DNA of 64,000 nt from Salticus scenicus (lineage: Eukaryota > Arthropoda > Arachnida > Araneae > Salticidae). This document shows positions 53,215 through 62,679 of this stretch, one piece after another. The notes under the pieces were generated by a model, which saw only the letters and a list, made by a program, of their open reading frames with translations, was not told the origin of the DNA and ran no database searches. The stretch lies in assembly GCA_963930645.1 (NCBI GenBank), contig OZ005652.1:267818006-267882005 (forward strand), written 5' to 3'. Made by a program: the position numbers and the translations under genes. Within the stretch, counting starts at the first letter, position 1. Each line of letters begins with the position of its first letter.

Positions 53215-53990
53215 GTTAAAAACATTTTTATGTTGTTTGTTTACAACATAATTTATAACATTTGGTTCAAGTAAATCTACTTTTGATCTTATATTTCTTT
53301 TGAGAAATAATGATGCAGGACTCTCCCCTGTTGTAATATGAGGCATTATTCAGTATTGGAATAGAAATTCATTTAACTTAAATTGTAGATTTCCTGGTTC
53401 TGAACTTAAGGATTTCAATCCTTTTTTTATTGTTTAACATATGTTTCGGCCTGACCATTTGTAGAGGGATGATATGGTGCAGTTAAGATATGTTTTATGC
53501 CTTTACATTGTAGAAAATTTTTGAACTGTTTTGAAGTGAATTGTGGCCCATTATCAGACACGAGAGACACAGGATAGCCATATCCGGCAAAAAAAGAAGA
53601 AAGACAGTTTATAGTGTTCTCAGTAGTAGTACTAGGAATAATGAACACTTCTGTCCATTTACTGTGGGCATCTACTATGATTAAAAACATTTTTCCCATA
53701 ATTGGGCCAAAAAAGTCTACATGTATTCTGTTCCAAGGTGTTGTAGGCCATTCCCAGTGATGACTATCCATTTTAGGAGGATTGTGTTTTAATTTAACGC
53801 AAATAGCACAATTATTTGCCTAATCTTCAATGTCTTTATCAATACCTGGCCACCATACAAAACTACGTGCCAGTCTAGTAACTACGTCTAAATGTAACGT
53901 TAACTACGTCTAAATGTATTTCATCAGTTTCCCCTGAAATACATATACCATCGATAAAAACTGAAATACCCTCTGTACCTTTTTAAAATT
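53215..53990 (-). pseudogene. Gypsy integrase, disrupted
   Basis: On the minus strand a fragment VTRLARSFVWWPGIDKDIED with the following CAICVKLKHNPPK (half of an HHCC motif) leads into an open frame 53771-53427: PWNRIHVDFFGPI (first catalytic Asp), VSDNGPQFTS (second Asp) and STNGQAETYVKQ (catalytic Glu). DDE residues are intact, but a stop follows the Glu region. The downstream part (KLNEFLFQYRIMPHITTGES and ..FLKRNIRSKVDLLEPN) continues in a shifted frame to about 53215, where the family G insertion starts. The integrase inserts element DNA into the host genome; this copy cannot. Confidence 0.8.
53870..53930. repeat. Deletion scar with 22-bp duplication in the Gypsy pol region
   Basis: TAACTACGTCTAAATGTA occurs twice, 22 bp apart. 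It lies where RT palm sequence (SGETDEIHLD) jumps to the integrase zinc-finger region (TRLARSFVWWPG). The whole of RNase H and the RT thumb are missing here. Confidence 0.6.
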
Positions 53991-54639
53991 TGCTCTTTAG
54001 TTCTCTGTCATATCGCTGGAGAACAGGTAATTACGTATGGCAATCGCGTAAATTGAGATAAGCCTTTAGGAGTATTAATGGTAAGTAATTCTTGCAAATT
54101 TTCCTCTACCGGTAAATGCAAGTACGCTTGATTCAAATCAATTTTTGTGAAGTGTAATCCACTCCCTAAAGTTGCTAATATATTCTCAATTTTAGGAAGT
54201 GTGTATTTTCAACCTTTAAAAATTTATTTACTGTTACTTTAAAATCACCGCACAAACGAATTTTTCCATTAGGTTTTACTACTGGAACAATAGGTGTTGC
54301 CCATTTACTAGTACTAACAGCTTTTATTATCCCTTCATTTTCTAATCTTTCTAATTCTTCATTTACTGCATTCCTTAATGCATACGTAACTGTTCGCGAT
54401 TTACAAAATATTGATGATGAGTCTTTCTCTAAATGTAATTCAGCTTTAACATTTTTAATTTCACCAACGTTATTTGTAAACAAATCTGGAAATTGATTCA
54501 GTAAATTATTTAAATTTTCCGAGATTGTTACTTTGTTTACCGGAAGTGTTAGCAAATTGTTTGGGATTATATTAAATGTAGTTATCCAATCCCTACCTAG
54601 CAATAAAGGAAAATTGTCTTTTTTAACTAAATATAACAT
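53990..54639 (-). pseudogene. Gypsy reverse transcriptase, N-terminal part, disrupted
   Basis: The open frame 54639-54175 contains LLLGRDWI, the linker, and RT fingers with LERLENEGIIKAV, SKWATPIVPVVKPNGKIRLC and GDFKVTVNKFL. The frame then shifts, with LGSGLHFTKIDLNQAYLHLPV and LTINTPKGLSQFTRLP further on. The catalytic motif normally YxDD reads VFIDGICISG at about 53960-53985. The second Asp is replaced and the enzyme would be dead even without frame breaks. Confidence 0.78.
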
Positions 54640-54934
54640 TCCTAGTTTTATTTTCGTAAGTTATATTTACTCTAACAAATCCTTCGGGCTGGAAAATTTC
54701 TCCAGTAGCTGTTTTTAATTGTACATCAGCAGAAAACATTTTATGTTCCGGAAATAATCTCCGAAAACGATTTATCGGTACAGCAGAAATCATTTCTGCT
54801 TTAGCACGATTTTCTATCAAAACCGAAATTTTTATAGGTTTAGTGCCTTCAGATTGTAATGGCAAAATGTCTACAGTATCAAGAACGTGTTTACACTTTT
54901 CTTTTGAGTAACATTGTTTTGTGCTTTCCGACAC
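54623..54934 (-). pseudogene. Gypsy aspartic protease, active site lost
   Basis: Open for 103 codons, with KPIKISVLIENRAKAEMISA, FPEHKMFSADVQLKTATGE and GFVRVNITYENK. The flanking residues match the retropepsin fold, but the D-T/S-G triad position reads ENR, so the catalytic Asp is gone. It overlaps the zinc-knuckle frame upstream and the RT frame downstream by frameshifts. Confidence 0.7.
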
Positions 54935-55146
54935 ATCTTACTCAGATTACCACGTTTTTTACAAAAATTGCAAACTGCATTAATAAATTTACAAACATTT
55001 GCTAAATAAGAACTCTTTCCACATCGATAACAGTGAGTTTTACTTTTATTTGCACTCACAGTTTTGTTCACATTTTGTTTAGTACTTATGTTATTTTGAA
55101 AATAATTTTGTTTCGTTTTTTTGACATGAACGGAAACTTTATTCAA
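54871..55146 (-). pseudogene. Gypsy gag, double zinc-knuckle part, His ligands lost
   Basis: Two knuckles are seen: CYRCGKSSYLANVC and CNFCKKRGNLSKMC. In CX2CX4HX4C knuckles the His position should hold His; here it holds Tyr in the first and Asn in the second. The Cys ligands remain. Lys-rich flanks (VSVHVKKTKQN) are typical of nucleocapsid. It would pack element RNA in an intact copy. Confidence 0.78.
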
Positions 55147-55271
55147 ATTTTTATTTTGTTATTCTACCATATCATTTTCAGTACTTTGCATAGTTACAGC
55201 TTGTTCTACTGCTTTTTCAAAACTTAAATCCTCAACCTGTGACATTAATTTGCTTTGGATTGTTTCATTTT

Positions 55272-55673
55272 TTAATACGTGAAAAAATTGTTCCAACTAT
55301 TTTCTGACTGTGAATCGCCCGTAAACGCACAATGTGTTATAAATTTCTTTAAACGAACACTGAAATCCTGAACTGATTCACTATCCCCCTGAAAATATTT
55401 TCTAAATTTAATCCATTCAGTAATTTTGTTAGGGGTCTTACACAGATGTTTTGTTAAAACATCTACTAGTACAGCGTAAGTTTTTGATTCAGGAAGATCT
55501 GGAAACAATATATTTGTTACTAAATTATATAATTTCGGTCCGATAAAGGTAATCAAAGCACTAAGTTTTTTTTCCTCCTTTATGTCAAACAATATGAAAT
55601 TTTGTTCCAATGTCCTGATATAAGTGTCAAAAGACTCAATAAATTCATTAAATTCTTTAAAATTTTGAAACAT
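55272..55673 (-). pseudogene. Gypsy gag capsid fragment
   Basis: 133 open codons with FIESFDTYIRTLEQNF, KLSALITFIGPKLYNLV, TEWIKFRKYFQGDSESVQDF and VRLKKFITHCAF, the retrotransposon gag domain pattern (E..KFR.R.Q..GES...F...L..L...C.F). The frame is interrupted before the zinc knuckles. Its ATG at 55673 is about 350 nt from the 5' LTR. Confidence 0.8.
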
Positions 55674-56002
55674 TTTTAATGTAAGTATGTTAGTTCTGAT
55701 AATAAATATATGCGATCAGATAAAGGAACGGAAAAGAAAAAATAAATGTATAAATACCTTTTCTCTTTCCCTCTCGAAAAAATTAAAAATCACAGCTTAT
55801 AGTAGACAATAAATTACGATAGCACCATTTCTGTCGCAACAGTTCACAAAAACTCACATCTGCACGTCTCCAATCGTTTTATGATATTCATTTGAAATAA
55901 TCAATTTTCTTTATGAGACATAAAACTGCAGATTGCATTTCTAAATATTTTAAAGTGGACATTATTAAATGTTGAAGAGCAAAACCTTTTTTTTTTTTCC
56001 CC

Positions 56003-56020
56003 TTTTATACTCGTCGCCAT
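56003..56020 (-). promoter_or_regulatory. Gypsy primer-binding-site-like motif
   Basis: On the minus strand ATGGCGACGAGTATAAAAGG follows the 5' LTR end. TGGCGACGAG is a start also seen in primer sites of Mag/SURL-type Gypsy elements, as far as I recall, but I cannot name the tRNA with certainty. Confidence 0.5.
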
Positions 56021-56328
56021 TATGCTATTTATTTGGCAGGAAGAAGATTTATAATTAATCCATAACTATGATATGACGAGGCATCTACATTTTTAACACA
56101 CACATAGAATTTAATAAACGACTAAGAACAATTACAGCTGACATATACATGTTTCACAAACAATTACATATTGAAGACTGATCTGTTTTAGCATTAATAC
56201 AAGTAAAGGGGAATTAACAGATCATTGATTGGACAATTCAGTTCACAGGTACCACACATTTATGTGACATCACTTACCAGAAGACCAATAAATTTAATCA
56301 GGAACATAATAATGAAATACACCACTGT
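56021..56328 (-). repeat. Gypsy 5' LTR
   Basis: 308 bp, homologous to 48301-48609. Its end ACACCACT (56321-56328) is followed by GTATCACAGG, which belongs to the interrupted R1 repeat. Confidence 0.88.
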
Positions 56329-56399
56329 ATCACAGGAACTACTGCACAGAATTGCATATAAAGTGGGATCCAAAGACCTCATAACTATGAAAAATATGG

Positions 56400-57183
56400 A
56401 TCAATGTTTTGAAAAATGGGAACACTTTTTTCTTTGAAAAACAAATAAATAAATAAATATCATTGTTGTTTTTGGACATGTAACTGCTAATATTTTTCAT
56501 TACCAAAGTTTTTCACAATTTCTTTTTTCATTTTTGAAGCTTTGTACTTAAAGAAAAGGGAAGTGTTGACCTGATGCTTCATCTATTCCATCTATACTCA
56601 TGTGTCACACAAGTGCACTTCTCCGAAACTTAGTACAACCTTCTGTAAAAGCATTTTTAAAATTAGCTTTTAGGCAAATTGTGAAAAAAAAAAAAAAATT
56701 GTCATGATATTCTTGCCAGGAAAATTCATTTTGGCAATTTTTTTTTTGTGGTTTTGTCACATAAGCTAAATGTGTATATATATATATATATATATATGGG
56801 TCCTGGGGACCCATGATTTCAAAAATACTGCATCGCTTTTATTAAAATTGGAGTCAATAGTAGAGTGGGGATGTTACTATTTCAATATCACGATATATTG
56901 TCAAGGCAAAATCGCAATATCGCGATGTATCACAATATTGGACTTAAATATTTTCGAATCCTTTTCAGATAGATAATCCTTTTAAATGTCAATTCTGGAT
57001 ATAAAAGAAAAGGCTTGAATTGAATGGGACGCACCCATTATATTATAAAATATACAGAATGCACTAACTTCTTTTATGTGTACAATTTCTTATTAATGCA
57101 ACACCATATCAACACTAATATAGAAAAACAGATAATGGAAACACATATATGCACAGACTTAATTCATATATTACTGCTTATTA
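56400..57183. other. No gene recognised
   Basis: A short TA microsatellite is at 56773-56797. The segment 56870-56945 is rich in CGATAT/ATATCG motifs (ATATCACGATATATTG, ATCGCAATATCGCGATGTAT), which resembles repeat ends near 62480-62600. I could not define termini. The short ORFs here are low complexity. Confidence 0.45.
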
Positions 57184-57191
57184 CGTAGCAG

Positions 57192-57350
57192 CAGTGGCGG
57201 ATCCAGAACTTACCTTTTGGGGGGGGCTGAGATTTTTCAAGGTGCTATTCGAGATCAAAGAAAAGTTTACAACTGTATAAGTCAGTTGTGAATGTCAATA
57301 CTTTTGGGGGGGGCTTCAGCCCCCTAGCCCCCCCCTTAAATCCGCCACTG
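57192..57350. mobile_element. hAT-type MITE, 159 bp, perfect 8-bp duplication
   Basis: The ends are CAGTGGCGGATCCAG (57192) and, on the minus strand, CAGTGGCGGATTTAAG (57350). CGTAGCAG is duplicated at 57184-57191 and 57351-57358. CAGTGGCGGAT is a widespread hAT MITE terminus. G- and C-runs near both ends are themselves inverted. It has no ORF. Confidence 0.93.
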
Positions 57351-57358
57351 CGTAGCAG

Positions 57359-58797
57359 TATTATATTATTTAAACACATTCAACTATCTCAGCATTTTAT
57401 TAAAAAAAATTTCTAAAATACATAATTAACACAATAAACTTTTGCAAAATCTTCTTAATAAAAAAGAAGCACAAGTTTCTCAGAGATAATGCTGATGAAA
57501 CTTACGTCATGGTTACAAGAATAAAGAAAATAAATTTTTGTTCTTGGTTTGGTGGACTGAAGAAAAGTGACTCAACAGAAAAAAAATAGCTACAATGTAA
57601 AAAATCTTTACTTACGATATGAAATAATTCGAGAATATGAAACAGTTTAAATGAATAGCTATAATTCTATGTAAAGACCACCAATTAGTGATTTACAAGT
57701 TTTCTTTCTCGGCCACCGCTGCAAACTGCCAAAATATCATAGCATAGTTATTGAAAATATCCATTTTACATTCTAAGTTTGATGCATTTATGTATCATAG
57801 AAGTTGATATATTGCTCTCCATTAAACAGGGTTACATTGCAACATAACAGCATCATCTCTCAGCCAATATGCACACTAATTGAATAAACATAGCTTTTCG
57901 TCACGACTCTCATTCATATCAAGTCTCGTGCACTGATACACTGTAGAAACTGTCATATATAAACCTTATCTTACATGGCCGAAATTGCAGTATAATGTAT
58001 TTGGGCGGTATATTCAAAAATCTAATCAGTAACAATTTAAGTAAAGGTTGAACCAAGTATAAAGTTTTGTTGAATTCTGTCCTCAGATTAATGGGATCCC
58101 GTATTTACAAAATTGCGCTAACACACGACTGGCGTTTCCTAAAGATGGTCAAATCCAGTGTTAGGACACCTGAAAATGAGGAAATATTCATTGAAAATAG
58201 TAGTCGAAAATTCATGAACCTAATATATTTTTGCCTTTTGTAAAGAGAAAAAATTTATAAAAAAAAGGAAAATTAAATTTACACACACACAAAATAAATA
58301 ATGGAACAATTAAATAAAAATAATAATCTATATAATATTTCTCTAACGGGAACCAGTTTCAATTATTTTTCGTCGAAACGATACAATATGCAAGGATAAA
58401 AAAAAGTATTTAAGCACACGGACTTAGCTCAAATGGACCAATAAGAAAAAATGACGACATTAGTCTGATGAGATTATTTTACGAAAAAATGTATTTTTAA
58501 CAGTTGTTTTTTCAGAATCTTTGCAAGCGTCATTTGAAACCTAGCAATATTTTAAAGATATATACAGAATATGAACTTCGGTGTCATACATTGACTAAAA
58601 AACACAATCATAAAAGTCTTTTGGGTTTGTAATAATTTAAAAACTAATGATTGCAAGAAATAAAATTGTTATGTTTGTATAATACGGAAGTCATAACATG
58701 ATACCTATGTACAATTTCGACTTAATAATTTGTTTTATTACACTCTACGAAGCATTTAATTAAAATCTACATAAAATTTTCTTTTTAAACATAATAT
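57359..58797. other. No gene recognised
   Basis: AT-rich sequence without matched repeats or supported ORFs. Confidence 0.5.
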
Positions 58798-58805
58798 GAT
58801 AAACA

Positions 58806-59697
58806 CAGGGTTTAAGCTGAGTAAAAATTTTCTTTAGCAAAAAAGCTAAAATCAGAAAAAAAAGCTTTAGGAAAATGCCAGAAGCAGTAGAAAAAGATGA
58901 ATATCAGTTCACACATTATTCTAAACGCCTCGACATGTTTGACTTTTATTTGTAAATTAAACTTAAAAGTTTTTAATTAGGTCTTTAAAGAGTTATACAC
59001 AGAAGATAATTTTTTTTTTTTAATTTGAAATAAAAAACAAAAAAGTAATTAATAATTAAACTTACCACTGTAACCAGATCAATTCGAATATAGTACAAGC
59101 ATATATTTTAACACATTTATTGTAGACATGAAAAATATTAAAATTTTTAGATTATTACTTTATTTTGTAAACTTTTTTAAAGCAATATGAACATCTTATA
59201 TTCAAAGTATATTATTTTTCTGGAGATATAATTATCACTATGGCATGTAAAACTACATTAAGCTTATACTGTACATCTGAAAATAAAAACATAACTTACA
59301 AAAATTAAAAAAAAAAGTAATATAAGCGAAATTTGTTTATTACTATTGAAAGCTTTTTGGTTTACAATTTATAATTTTTCTTTCTTTCATATTAGACCAC
59401 TTTACAAATGCCTCATCTCATGCTTATTTACAAATTGATTTCCTGTATGCGATTCTTATGCATAGTTCGGCATTTGATTTTCCTTATATGCATGAAACGA
59501 TGGATTTTTCTTGATCAATGTTGCAATTTTTTTCCCATGAAAGATTCGTTATAATATTTTTGGAGATTTTTTTTTTTTTTTTTCAGTTTGTTTTTAGTAA
59601 GATGCTTTAGCAAAAAAGCGAAAACATTTTATTTCATTTTCGCATTTTGGATGTCTTTTAGCATTTTGCAAAAAATGCTACCGCAGCGGAAACACTG
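58806..59697. mobile_element. hAT-like non-autonomous element, 892 bp
   Basis: The left end CAGGGTTTAAGCTGAG (58806) and the right end, read on the minus strand CAGTGTTTCCGCTGCGG (59697), are imperfect inverted repeats. The inner arms share TTTAGCAAAAAAGC(T/G)AAAA and TAGCATTTT-type blocks. The flanks GATAAACA (58798-58805) and GATAAATA (59698-59705) match at 7 of 8 positions. It contains no transposase. Confidence 0.7.
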
Positions 59698-59705
59698 GAT
59701 AAATA

Positions 59706-60502
59706 TATACTTTGCATTCTATCATGATTTATTATATGAAATAAACACGTGCTATTTCATTATATAAAATAAAACTATTTATTTGTTAGATCTAAACAAT
59801 TATTTAATAAAAATATGTATTCTGGATTGGATAATTCCGCCTTTATATGGAATTACTGCTTTAATGCGCAATGGTATAGTATTTTACAGTTTTTTAACCT
59901 AGAAATTTCACTGTGCCAAGTATCAAAAATATATTTTTTATAGTTCTTTCAAAGTTGTAGGCTACAAATTTCTAATCCCCACCCTCTTTTATAGACTAAC
60001 AAGGGAACTCTTTGAAGTGATAATCGCCGATTTTCTTGAAAAAAATTCTGGCATAAGATTCAATTATGAATAACATCTTCCTAAAATATTAGCTGCTGAG
60101 TCGCAATAGATAAGCTATAAAAAATTATTAAAAATGCAAGCATGTCTGCAATCTTTCCAAAAAAGCGCCTGTTTGGCGACTGCATTCTTCGGAATTTCAT
60201 TGTAATGAAGATTTAATAGATGTAGATGTTCTTCTTTCTATTTGATAGTCAAACGAACTCCATACACTGTCGAGCACTTGAGAATTCAGAATAGTTAAAT
60301 AAAACCAGATAATTTACCAGATTGAGACTTACTTAGTCGAAAGTCTAAATAATATTTAATATTTCAATTAAATAAGCTGTGTCAATAACAATTGCAAGAG
60401 CATTAACGCCAAGTTTTTAATAACGACATTTAAAAAATATATGATCAAGACTTTTATATAAATTTAAATAAAATAAAACATTATATATTAAAACACAAAG
60501 CT

Positions 60503-60545
<43 letters not shown>

Positions 60546-60741
60546 AACTAAAACGAAAGCATTTCGTATCCGAACACATTTTTTTCTTATAAGTGTGATC
60601 ATTTTGTTGAGCAGTACCAACCTTCGACGAACAAGCAACTCAACAGACTATGAGTTGTGTGGATCCAGTATCTCATTAGAGCTACGCAATGAGCAATTGG
60701 AGACGATTTATGATTCTACCCTAAATTTCGACCTGTTTGTT
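59706..60741. other. No gene recognised; long T-tract
   Basis: Spacer with an uninterrupted T run of about 36 at 60506-60541. No gene or element end was seen. Confidence 0.5.
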
Positions 60742-60840
60742 GATTGGGTTTAACATCGCACTAGTACTGCAGTATGGGCAATTGGCGACTGTTTGCGATG
60801 AGCTTCTGAGGATGGTCCGGTGACAAATGATCTGCAGGTG
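60742..60840 (-). repeat. SINE fragment, 3' part, minus strand
   Basis: The + strand reads GTTGATTGGGTTTAACATCG, CACTAGTACTGCAGTATGGG, CAATTGGCGACTGT and GAGGATGGTCCGGTGACA. This is the reverse of the 3' half of the SINE at 61536 (GGAGCACCAGTGCGACGTAA). It is diverged and 5'-truncated. The palindromic MITE at 60863 follows closely. Confidence 0.7.
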
Positions 60841-60862
60841 ATAAATGATTGCGTTCTGCGTA

Positions 60863-61075
60863 CAGTCGGTAACAAAAGTGTCCAAACACTAGCAAAAATT
60901 CCTATGCAAGAAAAGTACACTTCATACGGTTTAGTTAAATAAATCCTTATCGAATCATGTTCTTACACTGACTAAGAATAGGATTCGACAAGGATTTATT
61001 TAATAAAACTGTACGAAGTGGGCTTTTTTTACATAGGAATTTTTGCTAGTGTTCGGACACTTTTGTTACCGACTG
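60863..61075. mobile_element. Near-palindromic MITE, 213 bp, TA duplication
   Basis: CAGTCGGTAACAAAAGTGTC (60863) is mirrored by GACACTTTTGTTACCGACTG (to 61075). The arms of about 95 bp match almost throughout (CACTAGCAAAAATTCCTATG, AATAAATCCTTATCGAAT and their inverses). TA lies at 60861-60862 and 61076-61077. The spacer is only about 20 bp, so a transcript would fold into one long hairpin. It is probably Tc1/mariner mobilised. Confidence 0.9.
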
Positions 61076-61367
61076 TATGCTATTAATTTTTAATTATACA
61101 TCCGATTTGTATGTTTGACTCGACATCCCCCGCCCCATACCCCTGTAAATTTTGTCGAGATGAGGACAGATATAACATAACCGGATTAAAATACAAAAAA
61201 CACACTGGGTCAGCTGGGGAATCGAACCCATTCTTTTACACTTGAAGGCGATTAGCAAAGGTGACATACTCACTCGACCACAGAGGGTCTGCATTCAGCA
61301 TAACAATTATTTTTAAAACAACAAGATTTCGCAGTTAATAATTCTATAAAATTCCCTATGAAATTTA

Positions 61368-61408
61368 TTGCGCAGCACTAGTGCGACGTAAAACCCAACC
61401 AACCTTAT
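61368..61408 (+). repeat. SINE 3' tail fragment
   Basis: GCGCAGCACTAGTGCGACGT and AAAACCCAACCAACC match the 3' end of the SINE at 61536-61851. Confidence 0.7.
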
Positions 61409-61535
61409 GAAATTCTAATGCATATTTTTACAAAATTCTTTATATTATTATTTGTAAACATATATAAAATAAATTGCCAGAAATGTAAGAAGCCATAAAG
61501 TAGTAGTTATGCACATATTTTTCCAATTTTAAATA

Positions 61536-61851
61536 GGGGCCGCGGTAGCCCAGTTGGTAGAGCGCCGGCCTCGTAATTGGAAGATTGCGGGTTCAGTACT
61601 CGAGCCGGCCGAAGACCGTTGTGTACACTAATGGTGGCTGGTGCACGTAAAATCTGTTGTGGCCGCAATGTCCTCCATGTTCCCATCAAAAGTTATACCT
61701 CTGGGGGTCACCGAAATGGGAGAGCCATCCCTTCTGTGGAGGATCAAAATTGTGATGGCATGTCTCCGGACCACCTCTAGGGGTGTGTCCCAGACCGTCG
61801 CCAATTGCCCATCTGCGGAGCACCAGTGCGACGTAAAACTCAACCAACCAA
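61536..61851 (+). mobile_element. tRNA-derived SINE, 316 bp, 13-bp target duplication
   Basis: The head is tRNA-like. A box TAGCCCAGTTGG (61546-61557) fits TRGCNNAGYNGG exactly. An anticodon arm with loop CTCGTAA resembles tRNA-Thr(CGU). The B box GGTTCAGTACT (61590-61600) is slightly degenerate. The body contains ATGGTGGCTGGTGCACGTAA, TCACCGAAATGGGAGAGCC and ATGTCTCCGGACCACCTCTA. The 3' end is CAGTGCGACGTAAAACTCAACCAACCAACC. CCAATTTTAAATA flanks both sides (61523-61535, 61852-61864). Pol III transcription and LINE-mediated insertion are inferred from this structure. ORFs of 60-75 codons on both strands here are by-products. Confidence 0.9.
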
Positions 61852-61865
61852 CCAATTTTAAATAA

Positions 61866-61985
61866 ACCCTCCGTAAAAGATCAAAATTGTAATATCACAT
61901 CTAAGGACCATCTCTAGGAATATGTCCCAGACTGTCGCCTTTCTATAGCTGTGGTGCGAATTAAAACTTAAAACCTACTCAACCT
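61866..61985 (+). repeat. SINE fragment, diverged 3' half
   Basis: CCGTAAAAGATCAAAATTGT, CATCTAAGGACCATCTCTAG, GAATATGTCCCAGACTGTCG and CCTACTCAACC parallel 61736-61856 with substitutions. It is older than its upstream neighbour. Confidence 0.65.
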
Positions 61986-62084
61986 CAAATATCTTAAAGA
62001 TTTAAATTTTGATTTATTTATTTGAGTATTAATTTCAATCAACTATTCAAATAATTAAATGTTCAATCAAATATTATAATTCAT

Positions 62085-62146
62085 ATTGGTCGCCAATTTC
62101 CCATTACACAGCACTAGTGCGACGTAAAATGTAGCCAACCAACCTA
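62085..62146 (+). repeat. SINE 3' tail fragment
   Basis: TTGGTCGCCAATTTCCCATT, ACACAGCACTAGTGCGACGT and GCCAACCAACC match the SINE 3' end. Confidence 0.7.
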
Positions 62147-62399
62147 TAAATCAGCTTAGTTTTTAAATCGTCTGCAAATTTATATAAATGCACATGCCAA
62201 GAGCTTTAAACATTAATTTACTCCAGATTATATATAAGCTGGAATAATGTAAAAGTAACTCTGAAATTGAAATTGCATTATTTTAAATAAATGCAATTTT
62301 GAAACATTACATAAAATAATTGAAAATATTGGATCTAACATAAAACATAACGTCACTTTTTCTAAATAGAAATTTCTAGATTTCAGAAAATATCTTAAG

Positions 62400-62485
62400 T
62401 GTTGGTGGGCTTTAACGTCGCACTATAGCTACGCAGTGGGAAATTAAAGACTGCCTTATATTCACACTTAGAGATGCTCCGGAGA
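62400..62485 (-). repeat. SINE fragment, 3' part, minus strand
   Basis: GTTGGTGGGCTTTAACGTCG, CACTATAGCTACGCAGTGGG and GAGATGCTCCGGAGAC are the reverse of the SINE 3' half. Confidence 0.6.
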
Positions 62486-62640
62486 CTAGGGCGGGATTAT
62501 TTATCAATATATCACAAAATATCAATATTTTTTTAGTATCGCAATAACAGTATTTAAAATCTTATTCTGCCGATATATCACTTTAATGATATTTCTCAGC
62601 GTGCACCATGCAGCCAACCGATCGCACATCCATAAATAAA

Positions 62641-62677
62641 GTAGTAAGATTGGATGTTTTAAATCCAATCTTACTAC
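62641..62677. repeat. Perfect 15-bp hairpin
   Basis: GTAGTAAGATTGGAT (62641-62655), loop GTTTTAA, ATCCAATCTTACTAC (62663-62677). It has no T-run after it, and no element ends surround it. Confidence 0.85.
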
Positions 62678-62679
62678 CT

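Larger units (their letters stand above)
48301..56328 (-). mobile_element. Decayed Ty3/Gypsy LTR retrotransposon with nested insertions, 8.0 kb
   Basis: The LTRs at 48301-48609 and 56021-56328 are about 94% identical by eye. On the minus strand the order is 5' LTR, a TGGCGACGAG primer-site-like motif, gag (55673-55272), zinc knuckles (55146-54871), protease (54934-54623), RT start (54639-54000), a deletion, integrase (about 53950-53215), a 4.0-kb insertion (49221-53211), integrase end and C-terminal region (49210-48622), purine tract, 3' LTR. The protease-RT-integrase order is Gypsy. TATC outside both ends (48297-48300, 56330-56333) is the likely 4-bp duplication, with one base at the right LTR edge unresolved. 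The element sits in an R1 repeat and is inactive. Confidence 0.88.

Noticed and set aside
56870..56945. CGATAT-rich segment similar to 62480-62600 as a hAT-type element pair
   Set aside because: I could not define paired ends or a target duplication, so it is left as unassigned spacer.
61577..61865. Overlapping ORFs of 60-75 codons on both strands
   Set aside because: They lie in the SINE, whose tRNA-like head, tail and target duplication explain the sequence.
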